DNA of 64,000 bases from the NCBI RefSeq assembly GCF_002009425.1, contig NZ_CP019936.1:3459297-3523296 (forward strand), read 5' to 3'. Every line of letters begins with the position of its first letter. Within the stretch, counting starts at the first letter, position 1. The notes beneath the pieces were generated by a model. The model saw only the letters and a program-made list of their open reading frames with translations. It was not told the origin of the DNA and searched no databases. The position numbers and the translations under genes are program-made. Below, in pieces: positions 28,451 through 38,526 of the stretch. The stretch comes from Thiosocius teredinicola. GTDB lineage: Bacteria; Pseudomonadota; Gammaproteobacteria; Chromatiales; Chromatiaceae.

Positions 28451-28615
28451 TCACCCTTCATCGATCCCTTCGTCGTAGGGATTGTGCAACACTTCGTGCA
28501 GACGACTGTCGCGCATCGTCGATGAGAGAATCTCGACATCGTCGCACTCAACCAGGGCCATCTGCCGGTCGTAGTAGGCCTCGGTGTCGTGAATCTGCCT
28601 TTCGTAAGCCGTCAT
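28451..28615 (-). CDS. Small acidic protein of 54 residues
   Basis: Not recognised. The frame starts with ATG 6 bases after a near-perfect AGGAGG ribosome binding site (complement of 28622-28627) and ends just before the bidirectional terminator. The product begins MTAYERQIHDTEAYYD and ends in a Asp/Glu/Gly-rich tail (NPYDEGIDEG). It is acidic, with no signal or membrane segment and a single cysteine. It lies 115 bases after flgL on the same strand, so it could be the last gene of the flagellar operon or be independently expressed. Confidence 0.65.
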   Translation of the reverse strand: MTAYERQIHDTEAYYDRQMALVECDDVEILSSTMRDSRLHEVLHNPYDEGIDEG

Positions 28616-28730
28616 CGCTCGCCTCCTGCCCGCTTGCCTGAACTCTATTTCAGTGTAGAAGAAGCTCGGCGGCTAAACCCGCATCAAGGCTGATGAAATG
28701 TGCGAGGCGGCGCGCCGCTGCGGCAAACGC

Positions 28731-29633
28731 TCAGCGCAGGAAGTTAAACAGGCTCAGATCCTGAACCTTCATGAACGCCTGCTGTGACGCCTGCAGCGCG
28801 GTCAACTGCTGATTGAAGCGGCTGATCGCCTCGGCGTAGTCGAGATCCTCGAGTGACGAGCGCACCTCGGTGACCGCCAGGTCGAAGGCATCGTTGGACG
28901 CCTTCTGTTCATCGATCGCGTTCATGCGCGCACCCACTTTGGCGCGGGTGTTGAAAACCTGTTCGAGCGCGGTATCGATGTCGGTCAGCGCCTCTGGATA
29001 AGGGTTGCCGGCCTCCAGCGTGGTCGCCAGGTTGTAGAACACCTCGCCGATGTTGGTCGTACCGCCGGCTGAGGCGGCGAAACCTTCGAAGATCTCACCG
29101 GGATCGCCGATGGCGACCTCGCGGGTCTCACCGATCTGCAGCTTGCGCTGGCCATTGTCGCCGTTGTAGGTGAAGTTGCCGACACCATCGTGGCTGAACG
29201 GTTCGGTCAGTGTCTTGAAGCCGGCGAAGATGTATTCGCCGTTGGCATCCTGCGTGTTGGCGATCTGCAGATAGCCTGCAATGTGCTCGCGCACCTCGGC
29301 GGCGATCGATTGCCGGTCGGTCGCGCCCAGCGTGCCGTTGGCGCCCTGCACCGCCAGTTCCCTCACGCGCTGCAACAGGCTCTCGATGCCGTCGAGCGCC
29401 GTCTCTTCCTGCGCGAGCTTGGCCGTTGCCGCGTCAGCATTGCGTTGGAACTGGGTGAGGCGGTCCTGGGTTTCTTTCAGATCGAGAATGCGCACCGAGG
29501 CGGACGGATCGTCCGACGGGTTCAGAATGCGTTTGCCATTGGCGACCTGCAACTCGGTCTTGGCGAGCTCGCGCTGCTTGGCGAGCATCGCGTCAACGCT
29601 CTGCTGAAAAATCTGCGACGTCGAGATGCGCAT
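28731..29633 (-). CDS. flgL: Flagellar hook-filament junction protein FlgL
   Basis: A 300-residue flagellin-like protein (HAP3) that joins the hook to the filament. The N-terminus MRISTSQIFQQSVDAMLAKQ and the following ILNPSDDPSASVRIL and ELAVQGANGTLGATDR are family landmarks, and the C-terminal helix ends FMKVQDLSLFNFLR. It is the last rod/hook gene in the run, 2 bases after flgK, and close to the usual FlgL length. Confidence 0.96.
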   Translation of the reverse strand: MRISTSQIFQQSVDAMLAKQRELAKTELQVANGKRILNPSDDPSASVRILDLKETQDRLTQFQRNADAATAKLAQEETALDGIESLLQRVRELAVQGANGTLGATDRQSIAAEVREHIAGYLQIANTQDANGEYIFAGFKTLTEPFSHDGVGNFTYNGDNGQRKLQIGETREVAIGDPGEIFEGFAASAGGTTNIGEVFYNLATTLEAGNPYPEALTDIDTALEQVFNTRAKVGARMNAIDEQKASNDAFDLAVTEVRSSLEDLDYAEAISRFNQQLTALQASQQAFMKVQDLSLFNFLR

Positions 29634-29635
29634 GA

Positions 29636-31585
29636 TTACCTCCTCACCGCACCCAGCAGGGTGTCAAACAGCGTGTTGGCCACGTTGATCACCTGCGCGG
29701 CTGCCTGATAGGCCTGCTGAAAACGTACAAGGTCGGCTGCCTCTTCATCGAGGTTGACGCCGGAAACCTCCGACTTGGCCTCTTCGGCCTGGGTCAACAG
29801 GCGTTCCTGCACGGCAGCATTGGTCGACGCCTGGTGAGTCTTGGTGCCGACATCCGCAACCAATGAACTGTAGGTATCGGAAATGCTCGCGGTGCCGTTG
29901 CTCATCAGGTTCGCGGTCTGAATGTCCGCCAGCCGACGGGCATTGCGGTTGTCGCCAACGCCGCCGGTGTTGTCACTCAACGTGAAGGTATCGCCGACGG
30001 TCGGTGAGCCGGTCATCTCGACATCGAAGATGCCCAGCCCGGGAATCTGTACACGGTAGGTCTGGCCGGCGGTGAATGTCGCGGTCGCACCCAGCGCCGT
30101 GCCGTTGGCATCGACGAACTGGGTACCGGCCGGTCCTGCCGTGATCGCCAACTGGTTGCCGGCCTGATAGCTCAAGGTGATCGGCGAGGCCAGCTTGGTA
30201 TTGCCGGTACGTTCGGTCAGTGCACCGGCACTGATCGACCCGGTGCCGGCATTGGCCGCACCGTTGGCCGAGCGCACCACATCCGCTGCAGCGATATCGC
30301 GCTCATTGCTGACCAGCACGTTGAAGCCGGCCGAGGCGCCGCGCGTCGGGCGCAACATGTAGCTGTCGCCGGCGGCTCCGGCAGTGCCGATAACGATGCT
30401 CACACCGTCGCCCACCAGCGGGTCGACCGCGGTGCCGGTACCGCTGAGCGTGACCGCCGAACCGGTATCCAGGTCGGTCATCGACCAGTTGGTGCCGTCG
30501 AAGTCGAGGCGATATTCATGACCGGTCAGCTGCGACACATCGGTGATGCTGGCGGTGATCGTGCCGGTATTGCCCGGATCGGCATACACCTGGGGCGACG
30601 CAGTCGAGAAGAAATTGCCGCCAAGATCGCCGTCGAGATCCAGGCCGGTTTGGTGTTCGCTGTTGAAGAAATCCGACAGGCCGACCGCGACCAGTCCCAG
30701 TTGGTTCTGTGCCGGGTCGAGTACCTCGCTGCGGAAGCGCACCAGGCCGCCGAGCGAACCGCCGGTCATCTGGTTGGTGATGTTGACCGTCACACCGCCG
30801 GCCTGCTGGATCACGATCTCTTTCTGATCGGCCGCTTGCGGGTTGTTGGTGACGCCCAGCGTGTTGTATTCGGTACCGACGACCAACGCCTGCCCGGTGC
30901 CGACGAACACGTTGTAGGTGCCGTCGGATTGCTCGACCGTCGAGACATTGGTGTAACGGCTCAGGTCGTCGATCAGCTTGTCGCGTTCATCGAGCACGTC
31001 GTTCGGCGCATTGCCGGTCGCTTTGCTCATCGCGCGGATGCGCCCGTTCACATCGGCCAGCGATTTGGACAGGGAGTTGATCTCCTGCACCTGGTATTCG
31101 AAATCGCTGTTGACCTGGTTGCGCATGTCTTCGAACCAGCGGTCGAGCGTATGGAAGCGCTCGGCGAGCTGGTTCGCCTGGTTCAGCATCACGGTGCGTG
31201 CCGGAATCGAGGTCGGATCGTCGGCTACGTCCTGCACCGCATCGAAGAACTCCTGCAGTTTGCTGTCCAGGCCGGCTGCAGCATCGGCGACCACGTCGTC
31301 GATCTGCATCGCACGTTCCTGGTAGACCGAGAACTCTTCAAACGAAGCCGCATAGTCACGTACGCGTTGTGCGAGGTAGGTATCATAGTTGCGGTTGATC
31401 GCATTGATGTCGACACCCGAGCCAATGTAGCCCTGCGGCGTGCTCTCCGGCGTGCGCGTACCCAGTTCAACCGTCTGCCGGCTGTAACCCTCGGTGTTGA
31501 CGTTGGCAATGTTGTGCCCCGTCGTCTCCATCTGCCGCTTGAAGGCGTTGAGCGCGCTGATGCCGGTATTGATGATGCTTGCCAT
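29636..31585 (-). CDS. flgK: Flagellar hook-associated protein FlgK
   Basis: A 649-residue HAP1, the first junction protein on the hook. The N-terminal rod motif NTGISALNAFKRQMETTG is followed by HNIANVNTEGYSRQTV, and the C-terminal D0 region has VNLDEEAADLVRFQQAYQAAAQVI. The central part (about 300-560) is a variable beta-rich insertion. It lies 26 bases after flgJ and is probably cotranscribed with flgL. Confidence 0.96.
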   Translation of the reverse strand: MASIINTGISALNAFKRQMETTGHNIANVNTEGYSRQTVELGTRTPESTPQGYIGSGVDINAINRNYDTYLAQRVRDYAASFEEFSVYQERAMQIDDVVADAAAGLDSKLQEFFDAVQDVADDPTSIPARTVMLNQANQLAERFHTLDRWFEDMRNQVNSDFEYQVQEINSLSKSLADVNGRIRAMSKATGNAPNDVLDERDKLIDDLSRYTNVSTVEQSDGTYNVFVGTGQALVVGTEYNTLGVTNNPQAADQKEIVIQQAGGVTVNITNQMTGGSLGGLVRFRSEVLDPAQNQLGLVAVGLSDFFNSEHQTGLDLDGDLGGNFFSTASPQVYADPGNTGTITASITDVSQLTGHEYRLDFDGTNWSMTDLDTGSAVTLSGTGTAVDPLVGDGVSIVIGTAGAAGDSYMLRPTRGASAGFNVLVSNERDIAAADVVRSANGAANAGTGSISAGALTERTGNTKLASPITLSYQAGNQLAITAGPAGTQFVDANGTALGATATFTAGQTYRVQIPGLGIFDVEMTGSPTVGDTFTLSDNTGGVGDNRNARRLADIQTANLMSNGTASISDTYSSLVADVGTKTHQASTNAAVQERLLTQAEEAKSEVSGVNLDEEAADLVRFQQAYQAAAQVINVANTLFDTLLGAVRR

Positions 31586-31611
31586 CGTATTATCGCCAAT
31601 CCACCGTCAGG

Positions 31612-32541
31612 TCAGATGGATACCGCGCCTCCCGTGACCGATTGTTTTGCGCGCTGCATGGCATCGCTGTCGAGTATGCGCAGGATCTTGTCGGCATACG
31701 ACGGGTCGGTCGCATACCCGGCTTCCTGCAACGCGCCGAAGTAGGCCTGCGGATCGTCGGTCTTGCTCAGCGCCTCGCGGTAACGTGGATTGCGCTGCAG
31801 AAAATCGACGTAGTCGGAAAAGCTCTGCTCGTAAGATTCGTAGGCGCGGAAGTTGGCGCGCGTGTTGAGCGCAACGCCATCGCGGTATTCGAGCGTGCTG
31901 ACGCGCACCTTGTCGCCCTGCCAGCGCGAATCTGCCTTGATGCCGAACAGGTTGTGACTGCTGTCACCGGCACCATGTCGCATCACGTGCTTGCCCCAAC
32001 CGGTTTCGAGTGCGGCCTGTGCCAGCAATGCCTCGGGGGCCAGGTTCAGTCTCGCGGCTGCCTGCTCGGCTGCCGGCCACAGTTCACCAAGGAACGACTC
32101 GGGTGAACCATCCAGGTTTACCGACTCAGCGCGCGACGATTTACGTACGCCGTCCGCATGATCGATCGCCTCGGCCGTCATCGGCGTCGCAACGATCGGC
32201 ATGCCGACGTAGTCTTCGGGCTTCAGATCCTTGTAGGCCGGCGAGATGCCGCCACCAAGCTGGCGCTTGATCACATCGGCCAGGCCAATGCCTTGCGTAT
32301 CGGACATCTCCATCGCGATCTGTTTGTCGTACATCTCGCGATAGAACTCGCTTTGCTTGCTATCGAGCATGCCGCCGCCGAAGCTCGCGTCGCGCATGCT
32401 CTTGAGCATCATCTGCAGGAACAGGGATTCGAACTGGCGCGAGACCTGATCCAGCGCGGCATCCTGATCTTCGCGGGCACGGGCCTTGAGCGCCGCGAGG
32501 CCCGAGAAATCGGTATAGACCTGGGACATATCCAGTTCCAT
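31612..32541 (-). CDS. flgJ: Flagellar rod assembly protein/muramidase FlgJ
   Basis: A 309-residue dual-function protein of the beta/gammaproteobacterial type. The N-terminal rod-scaffold domain shows VSRQFESLFLQMMLKSMRDA, and the C-terminal glucosaminidase domain (about 155-300) has the catalytic Glu in ALLAQAALETGWGK and NLFGIKADSRWQGD. It clears peptidoglycan for the growing rod. The ATG at 32541 follows a TGAGGT ribosome binding site 8 bases after the flgI stop. Confidence 0.95.
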   Translation of the reverse strand: MELDMSQVYTDFSGLAALKARAREDQDAALDQVSRQFESLFLQMMLKSMRDASFGGGMLDSKQSEFYREMYDKQIAMEMSDTQGIGLADVIKRQLGGGISPAYKDLKPEDYVGMPIVATPMTAEAIDHADGVRKSSRAESVNLDGSPESFLGELWPAAEQAAARLNLAPEALLAQAALETGWGKHVMRHGAGDSSHNLFGIKADSRWQGDKVRVSTLEYRDGVALNTRANFRAYESYEQSFSDYVDFLQRNPRYREALSKTDDPQAYFGALQEAGYATDPSYADKILRILDSDAMQRAKQSVTGGAVSI

Positions 32542-32549
32542 AACCGACC

Positions 32550-33683
32550 TCAGATCACCACCAGATCGGCATGCAGGGCACCCGCTTGTTTGAGCGCCTC
32601 GAGGATCGCCACCAGATCGCTCGGACCGGCACCGACCTGGTTGACCGCACGTACCACGGTATCGAGCGTGACACCCGGATCGAACACGAACATACGGCTG
32701 CCGCTTTCACTGACCGCCACATCGGATTGCGGCGTGACCACGGTCTGGCCGTTGGCCAAAGGATTGGGTTGCGAAACCTGTGGGTTCTCGCTGATCGTGA
32801 CCGTCAGGCTGCCGTGCGACACAGCGGCCGGACTGACCCGAACCGTGCTGTTGATTACGACCGTGCCGGTGCGTGAGTTGACGATGACGCGCGCGATCGC
32901 GTCGGCAGGATCGACCTGCAGATTCTCGATCATCGACACGAAACCGACACGTTGGCCCGGATTCTTCGGTGCATTGACCTTGACCGAGGTCGCATCGACC
33001 GCCATCGCGGTACCGGCACCGATGGTCTTGTTGATCGCCTCGGTGACGCGCTGCACGGTGGTGAAGTCACTCTGCTTGAGATTCAAGGTCAGCATCGCGT
33101 CCTGGCCGAACGGTGTCGGCACACTGCGCTCGACGGTGGCACCGCCCGGTACGCGACCGGAGCTCGGAATGTTGATCGTGACCTTCGAACCGTCGGCGCC
33201 TTCGCTCGACAGACCACCGACGACCAGGTTGCCCTGGGCGACGGCATACACTTGGCCATCGATACCTTTGAGCGGGGTCATCAACAGGCTGCCGCCACGC
33301 AGGCTCTTGGCATCGCCGATCGACGATACGGTGACGTCGATCTGCTGACCCGGCTTGGAGAACGGCGGCAGATCGGCATGTACCGTCACCGCGGCGACGT
33401 TCTTCGGGTTGAGGTTGACGTTGGGCGGCACGACGATGCCCAGCTGGGTCAGCATGCTGCGCAGACTCTGCTGCGTGAACGGCGATGACGACACCTTGTC
33501 ACCACTGCCATCCAGGCCGACCACCAGGCCATAACCAAGCAGCTGGTTGTTGCGTACACCCTGGATCGTCGCCAGGTCTTTGATGCGCTCGGCCTGCACC
33601 GGTGCCGTCAACAGCATGGCAAGCACCACGCTGATCATGGCGATCGTTGCATTACCTAATTTGTTGAAGCTGAAACGCCGCAT
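32550..33683 (-). CDS. flgI: Flagellar P-ring protein FlgI
   Basis: A 377-residue periplasmic P-ring subunit. Signal peptide ([15 protein letters not shown]) followed by the conserved [23 protein letters not shown] start of the mature protein and [14 protein letters not shown]. The C-terminus has [34 protein letters not shown]. The start MRRFSF is chosen because the signal begins there; an in-frame start at 33737 would add about 18 residues of poor signal sequence. It lies 11 bases after flgH. Confidence 0.95.
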   Translation of the reverse strand: MRRFSFNKLGNATIAMISVVLAMLLTAPVQAERIKDLATIQGVRNNQLLGYGLVVGLDGSGDKVSSSPFTQQSLRSMLTQLGIVVPPNVNLNPKNVAAVTVHADLPPFSKPGQQIDVTVSSIGDAKSLRGGSLLMTPLKGIDGQVYAVAQGNLVVGGLSSEGADGSKVTINIPSSGRVPGGATVERSVPTPFGQDAMLTLNLKQSDFTTVQRVTEAINKTIGAGTAMAVDATSVKVNAPKNPGQRVGFVSMIENLQVDPADAIARVIVNSRTGTVVINSTVRVSPAAVSHGSLTVTISENPQVSQPNPLANGQTVVTPQSDVAVSESGSRMFVFDPGVTLDTVVRAVNQVGAGPSDLVAILEALKQAGALHADLVVI

Positions 33684-33694
33684 GATTGTTCTCG

Positions 33695-34393
33695 TTAGAA
33701 AGGCATCAGGCCGGAGATGAAGAACTTGGCCAACCAACCCATGGTGGTCGCCATCGTCGTCGTACCGTCACCCATGTAAACCAGAGTGGCGTCGGCGATC
33801 TTGGTGGAGTCGATCGAGTTGTCGACGTTGATGTCTTCCGGACGCACGATGCCCGACACCCGGACGTATTCGTTGCCGCCGGTCATGCCGACGCGCTTCT
33901 CACCGCGAACGCGCATGTAGCCGTTGGTCAAGACCTCGGTAACCATGACCGATAGCGAACCGGAGAACTGATGTTCCTGCGTGTTGTCGGCATCGCCTTC
34001 AAAGCTGGTATTGGATTCCAGGCTCGAGCCCAGATCGAAGCCCAGTTGCTTGCCGAACACCGTTGGGTTGGTGATGCTGGTGTTGTTGCTACGCGATACC
34101 CCACCCTTGTTGGCGTGCTTCGCTTCGGTGTCTTCAACCAGGTTGACCACCAGGATGTCGCCGACGCGGCGCGCACGGACATTCTCGAACCAGCTACGTT
34201 CAAAACCCGCCTGGTAGATCGAACCATTGCCTTGCGGCGCCGGCGGTATGTCGACCGGCTCAACGGCGGCGAAATCAGGATCACGTTTCGGTTTCGAGTT
34301 GCATCCCGTCAACGCCGTCGCAATCACTGCCAGCAACACCAGCAGCGCCAATCGGCGAAGCGGCTTATGCGTCTTGTCAGTGAAATGTTTCAT
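33695..34393 (-). CDS. flgH: Flagellar L-ring lipoprotein FlgH
   Basis: A 232-residue outer-membrane lipoprotein. The lipobox LTGC (Cys31) ends the signal peptide. FlgH landmarks: [64 protein letters not shown] and the C-terminal [13 protein letters not shown]. The ATG at 34393 has AAGGAAC 6 bases upstream, so it is preferred to the GTG at 34408. Confidence 0.95.
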   Translation of the reverse strand: MKHFTDKTHKPLRRLALLVLLAVIATALTGCNSKPKRDPDFAAVEPVDIPPAPQGNGSIYQAGFERSWFENVRARRVGDILVVNLVEDTEAKHANKGGVSRSNNTSITNPTVFGKQLGFDLGSSLESNTSFEGDADNTQEHQFSGSLSVMVTEVLTNGYMRVRGEKRVGMTGGNEYVRVSGIVRPEDINVDNSIDSTKIADATLVYMGDGTTTMATTMGWLAKFFISGLMPF

Positions 34394-34423
34394 GGTCCGT
34401 TCCTTCACCTTGGTGCCGACGGC

Positions 34424-35209
34424 TTACAGCACCTGGCTGACGTAGCTCAGCATCTCGTCGGTGGTCGAGATCGCCTTGCTGTTCATTTCATAGGCGCGCT
34501 GGGTCTCGATCATGTTGACCAGCTCTTCGACGACGTTGACGTTGGAGCTTTCCAACGACCCCTGAATCAAGGTGCCCGTACCATTGGTTCCGGGCGTGTC
34601 GACCTGTGCAGCGCCGCTCGCTGCCGATTCGCGGTACAGGTTGTCACCGATCGCCTCGAGGCCGGTCGGGTTGACGAACTGCGCGAGCGTGATGTTGCCG
34701 ATCTGGGTCGGTGCATTGTTGCCGGCGACCATCGCCGATACCGTGCCGTCCGATCCCACCGTCACACTCAGCGTGTTGGCAGGTACGGTGATCGCTGGGT
34801 CGAGCAGGTAGCCGTTCTGGGTTACCAACTGCCCGGTGGAATCCAGGCCGAACGAACCGTCGCGCGTATAGACGATGCTGCCGTCCGGATGAGTGATCTG
34901 AAAAAAGCCGTTGCCCTGAACCGCGATATCGAAGCTGTTGTTGGTCTGGACAATGTTGCCCTGCGTGTGCAGCTTCTGCGTAGCCACCGTGCGTACGCCG
35001 GTACCCAGGTAGAGACCTGAAGGCAGCGTTGTATCTTCGGTCGAGTTGGCGCCCGCCTGGCGGATGTTCTGATAGATGAGATCCTCGAACACCGCACGAT
35101 CGCGTTTGAAGCCCGTGGTATTGACGTTGGCCAGGTTGTTCGAGATGACCGACATACGGGTCTGCTCGGCATCGAGTCCTGTCTTGGCGATCCAGAGTGC
35201 GGGATACAT
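34424..35209 (-). CDS. flgG: Flagellar distal rod protein FlgG
   Basis: A 261-residue distal rod protein. N-terminal [35 protein letters not shown], internal [22 protein letters not shown], and C-terminal [27 protein letters not shown] match the family exactly in length and motifs. It follows an intergenic gap of 112 bases that holds a sigma-54 promoter, and is the first gene of the flgGHIJKL section. Confidence 0.97.
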   Translation of the reverse strand: MYPALWIAKTGLDAEQTRMSVISNNLANVNTTGFKRDRAVFEDLIYQNIRQAGANSTEDTTLPSGLYLGTGVRTVATQKLHTQGNIVQTNNSFDIAVQGNGFFQITHPDGSIVYTRDGSFGLDSTGQLVTQNGYLLDPAITVPANTLSVTVGSDGTVSAMVAGNNAPTQIGNITLAQFVNPTGLEAIGDNLYRESAASGAAQVDTPGTNGTGTLIQGSLESSNVNVVEELVNMIETQRAYEMNSKAISTTDEMLSYVSQVL

Positions 35210-35302
35210 AGTGTTTAACCTTGTTGTGCTTGGTGACGGTGCCTGGCGGCGACCGTCATGACATTCAAACTATTGACGCGTTGATCCACTTACCAAGTGT
35301 TC

Positions 35303-35318
35303 AGCAATTCTCTTGCCA
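35303..35318 (-). promoter_or_regulatory. Sigma-54 promoter before flgG
   Basis: On the - strand TGGCAAGAGAATTGCT matches TGGCACG-N4-TTGCW with one deviation and exact GG/GC spacing. It lies between the flgF stop and flgG start, about 94 bases upstream of flgG, and would make flgGHIJKL a separately expressed late-hook unit. Confidence 0.72.
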
Positions 35319-35321
35319 GCT

Positions 35322-36062
35322 TTAGGTCGGACGCACGATCGAAGCGGCTGAACGCGAGTTATCGTCGGCGGTGCTCATCATCTTGACCTGCAGTTCGAAG
35401 CGACGGGACAGCTCGATCATGTCGACCATCTCGTTGACCACGTTCACGTTGCTGGCGACAAGCGCCCCAGAAACAACACGTTGCGCGGGATCGGCCTCGG
35501 CCACCGCGCCATCGGCCATGCGGAACAGGCCGTCTTCGCCCTTCTTCATTTGGTCGAACTGCGGTGCAACCAGCTTGATGCGATCGATGACCGCCAACTG
35601 ATCGGCGCCGGCGCCTTGCGGACGGATCGAAACGGTACCGTCGGCACCGATGTCGATCTGCTCGTACGGCGGCAGCGCAATCGGCCCACCGTTGCCCATC
35701 ACCGGCAAGTTGTTGCCGGTTACCAGCAGACCGTTCTCATCGACCCGCAGGTCACCGCGGCGACTGTAGGCCTCGTTGCCGTCCGGTGCCTGCACCGCCA
35801 GCCAGCCACCGTCTTTGACCGCGACATCCAGGTCATTGCCGGTGTATTGCATGCTGCCGTGATCGAAGTCGGTCTCGGGACGCTCATCCAAGGCATACAC
35901 GCGGGTCGGATGACCCGGACCGAACACCGGCATGCTGCGAAACTGGTTAAGGTCGGCGAGGAAACCGGTGGTATTGGCGTTTGCCATGTTGTTGCTGGCA
36001 TTGCCCTGCGCGATCAGCGTCTCTTTCGCGCCACTCATGGCGACATACAGCATACGGTCCAT
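35322..36062 (-). CDS. flgF: Flagellar proximal rod protein FlgF
   Basis: A 246-residue proximal rod protein related to FlgG. The N-terminus MDRMLYVAMSGAKETLIAQG continues into NASNNMANANTTGFL, and the C-terminal block is ASNVNVVNEMVDMIELSRRFELQVK. The start is the ATG at 36062, behind an AAGAGGA ribosome binding site, rather than an in-frame upstream ATG at 36086. It is separated from flgE by about 90 bases and stops just before the sigma-54 site of flgG. Confidence 0.95.
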   Translation of the reverse strand: MDRMLYVAMSGAKETLIAQGNASNNMANANTTGFLADLNQFRSMPVFGPGHPTRVYALDERPETDFDHGSMQYTGNDLDVAVKDGGWLAVQAPDGNEAYSRRGDLRVDENGLLVTGNNLPVMGNGGPIALPPYEQIDIGADGTVSIRPQGAGADQLAVIDRIKLVAPQFDQMKKGEDGLFRMADGAVAEADPAQRVVSGALVASNVNVVNEMVDMIELSRRFELQVKMMSTADDNSRSAASIVRPT

Positions 36063-36151
36063 GTCGTTGTCCTCTTGCTTAGGCAACCGGCCGGGGATGC
36101 ATGGCGGATGCTCAATGCGATCCGCTATGCCTGCCCGGCCGATTCACGGTG

Positions 36152-37408
36152 TTATCGGATGTTGATGACGGTCTGGGTGATCGTGTCGGCGGTCGAGATC
36201 ACCTCGGCATTCGCCTGGAAGTTGCGCTGTGCCGTAATCAGATTGACGAGCTGCGCGGCGATATCCACGTTCGACGATTCCAGTGCGCCGGACTGGATCT
36301 GGCCGAAGCTCGAGGTTCCGGCCTCGCCCAACTGCGGCGTGCCCGAGGAGAAACTCTCGGCCCAGTTGGTATCGCCGATCTGGCGCAGGCCCTGCTGGTT
36401 GTTGAACTTGGCCAGCGCGACCTTGCCCAGTGCCGACGATTGACCGTTGGTATAGCGGGCGAACACGACGCCCTCGGTATCGATATCCACGCCCGCGAGG
36501 CGTCCCGACGTGTAACCGTCCTGCGTCAGGTTGTTGACCGCGAATGACGAGCCATACTGCGTGGTGCCGGCGAACTCCAGGTCCATCGTGATGTTGGCTG
36601 CACCGTTACCCGGGTTGTAGGGATCGGCCGTGACATTGGTCGCTGCCCCACCATTGACGGTCGCCAGACCACCGGTCGAGTTGAAGGTCAAGGTAAACGG
36701 CGTTCCCGAAGCCTGGCCGGAAGGCGGCACGTTGGTACCGTCGACATACAGGTACTGGCTCCATGCGTTCGCTCCGGTCTTTGCGAAATACATGGTGGCG
36801 GTATGCGCGTTGCCCAGTGAGTCGTACACCGTGGTCGAGGTCGAGTTGTTGTAGCTCGCCGGATCGGCCGGGTTGAACGCGGTCGTCGGCACCGCCTGGG
36901 TCGAATCGAGGTTGACCACCTCACTGACCGACGTGGTCGGCGCCGGCGCGCTCGGCGTGGTCGGCAACTGCAGGTCCTGCAGCACGCCGGTGTTGAAGGT
37001 GGTGACGCCACCGACGCCGGTGGTCGCACCGTATACCTGCAAACGATCGTTGGCGTGGTTGATCACGTAGCCGTCGCGGTCGACGCTGTAGGCGCCGGAA
37101 CGCGTATAGGCCTGAGAGCCGTCAGGCGCCTCGAGCACGAAAAAGCCCTGACCGCTGATCGCCAGGTCGAGGTTGTTCGACGTGAAGTCGATCGTACCCT
37201 GGCTGAACTGCTGCGCGACGCGTGCGACGCGCACGCCCTGCCCCGCGGCGTTGGCCGAGGTGTCCTGGATCGCGCTGGCGTAAACGTCGGCGAATTCCGC
37301 GCGCGACTCCTTGAAACCGTTGGTCGCCGAGTTGGCGATGTTGTTGCCGGTTACTTCCAGGTCAGTGGAGGCAGCGTTGAGACCACTGAGTGCAATACGA
37401 AAAGGCAT
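36152..37408 (-). CDS. flgE: Flagellar hook protein FlgE
   Basis: A 418-residue hook subunit. N-terminal MPFRIALSGLNAASTDLEVT then GNNIANSATNGFKESRAEFADVY; C-terminal ESSNVDIAAQLVNLITAQRNFQANAEV. The middle (about 130-330) is Thr/Asn/Gly-rich and variable, as usual for surface-exposed hook domains. It lies 14 bases after flgD. Confidence 0.96.
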   Translation of the reverse strand: MPFRIALSGLNAASTDLEVTGNNIANSATNGFKESRAEFADVYASAIQDTSANAAGQGVRVARVAQQFSQGTIDFTSNNLDLAISGQGFFVLEAPDGSQAYTRSGAYSVDRDGYVINHANDRLQVYGATTGVGGVTTFNTGVLQDLQLPTTPSAPAPTTSVSEVVNLDSTQAVPTTAFNPADPASYNNSTSTTVYDSLGNAHTATMYFAKTGANAWSQYLYVDGTNVPPSGQASGTPFTLTFNSTGGLATVNGGAATNVTADPYNPGNGAANITMDLEFAGTTQYGSSFAVNNLTQDGYTSGRLAGVDIDTEGVVFARYTNGQSSALGKVALAKFNNQQGLRQIGDTNWAESFSSGTPQLGEAGTSSFGQIQSGALESSNVDIAAQLVNLITAQRNFQANAEVISTADTITQTVINIR

Positions 37409-37422
37409 GTCGGCGACTCCCG

Positions 37423-38106
37423 TTAGAAAATCTGTTGTACGTTGTTGAAGGCGATCGGACCCAGGCCATCGAGGTTCAGCGTCAGCCCGTTGCTGCCACT
37501 GAGGTTCACGCTGTCGACCTTGGCGAAGAGTTTGGTCTCGAGGTTGACCGGTTCACCGTTCTGCATCGCCTGCACGCTGAAGTGATAGATGCCGGGGTTG
37601 GCATAGGTGCCTGCGTCGGTCAGGCCGTCCCAGTTGAATTCCAACGCGCCGGAGGGCGCGCTGCCCAGCGGCATCTCGCGCACCAGCTGACCGACCGAAT
37701 CGGTGACACGCAGCGTGACCTCGGGGCTGCTCTGCGCCAGTTCGACCTGGCCACGGACGGTGCTGCCGGTAGACAGGTAACCGCTATCGACCGGTGCCAG
37801 CACCTCGCGCCCGACCAACGAGCCGGCCTGCAGTGCCTGGCCGGAGGTGATCGATGCGGCCAGCGATTCGAAGTTCTGATTGAGCTGCTCCAGGCCGGTG
37901 ACCGAACCGAACTGCGCAATCTGGCCAAGGAAATCGCCGTTCTCCATCGGTTTGAACGGGTCCTGGTTGTTGAGCTGGGTAACCATCAGCTTCAGAAAGG
38001 TGTTGAGTCCCAGTTCGGTCGCATCGTTGGTGCCGCGCGCCTGCGTGGTGTTGGAAGTCAGTCCCAGACTGGCGAAGACGTCTTCCTGTGCGGTGATCGT
38101 ACTCAT
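37423..38106 (-). CDS. flgD: Flagellar hook capping protein FlgD
   Basis: A 227-residue hook cap scaffold. N-terminal FLKLMVTQLNNQDPFKPMENGDFLGQIAQF is the FlgD hallmark, followed by the tudor-like and FlgD Ig-like region (VTLRVTDSVGQLVREM, FNWDGLTDAGTYANPGIY). It lies 6 bases after flgC. Confidence 0.95.
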   Translation of the reverse strand: MSTITAQEDVFASLGLTSNTTQARGTNDATELGLNTFLKLMVTQLNNQDPFKPMENGDFLGQIAQFGSVTGLEQLNQNFESLAASITSGQALQAGSLVGREVLAPVDSGYLSTGSTVRGQVELAQSSPEVTLRVTDSVGQLVREMPLGSAPSGALEFNWDGLTDAGTYANPGIYHFSVQAMQNGEPVNLETKLFAKVDSVNLSGSNGLTLNLDGLGPIAFNNVQQIF

Positions 38107-38112
38107 GTCCGC

Positions 38113-38526
38113 TTACCTCCCGAGGTTGATGGTCGCGGTCAACATCTGCCGGGTGGAGTTGAGCACCTCGACATTGTTCTGATAGGCGCGCGATGCAGAG
38201 ATCATGTTCGCCATCTCTTCCATCACGTTGACGTTCGGCCGGTAGATGTAACCCTGCTCGTCGGCCAGCGCATGTTCCGGTGCGAACTCGCGTACCAACG
38301 GCGCCTTGCTCTCAACGATGCCGGCCATCTGCACACCGACTGACGGATTGCGTGTATTGACTTGGTCGAGCACCGCCTTGAACACCGGCTGACGTGCGCG
38401 GTAGGTCTCTTCGAGACTACTCGAGACCGCATCGACGTTGGCCATGTTGCTGGCGACAACGTTCAAACGCAGGCTCTGAGCATTCATGCCGGAGCCGGCG
38501 ATATCGAAAATCTTGAAACTACTCAT
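38113..38526 (-). CDS. flgC: Flagellar proximal rod protein FlgC
   Basis: A 137-residue rod protein. N-terminal FDIAGSGMNAQSLRLNVVASNMANVD and C-terminal PNVNVMEEMANMISASRAYQNNVEVLNSTRQM agree with the family. The ATG overlaps the flgB stop by 4 bases, so the two are coupled. Confidence 0.95.
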   Translation of the reverse strand: MSSFKIFDIAGSGMNAQSLRLNVVASNMANVDAVSSSLEETYRARQPVFKAVLDQVNTRNPSVGVQMAGIVESKAPLVREFAPEHALADEQGYIYRPNVNVMEEMANMISASRAYQNNVEVLNSTRQMLTATINLGR

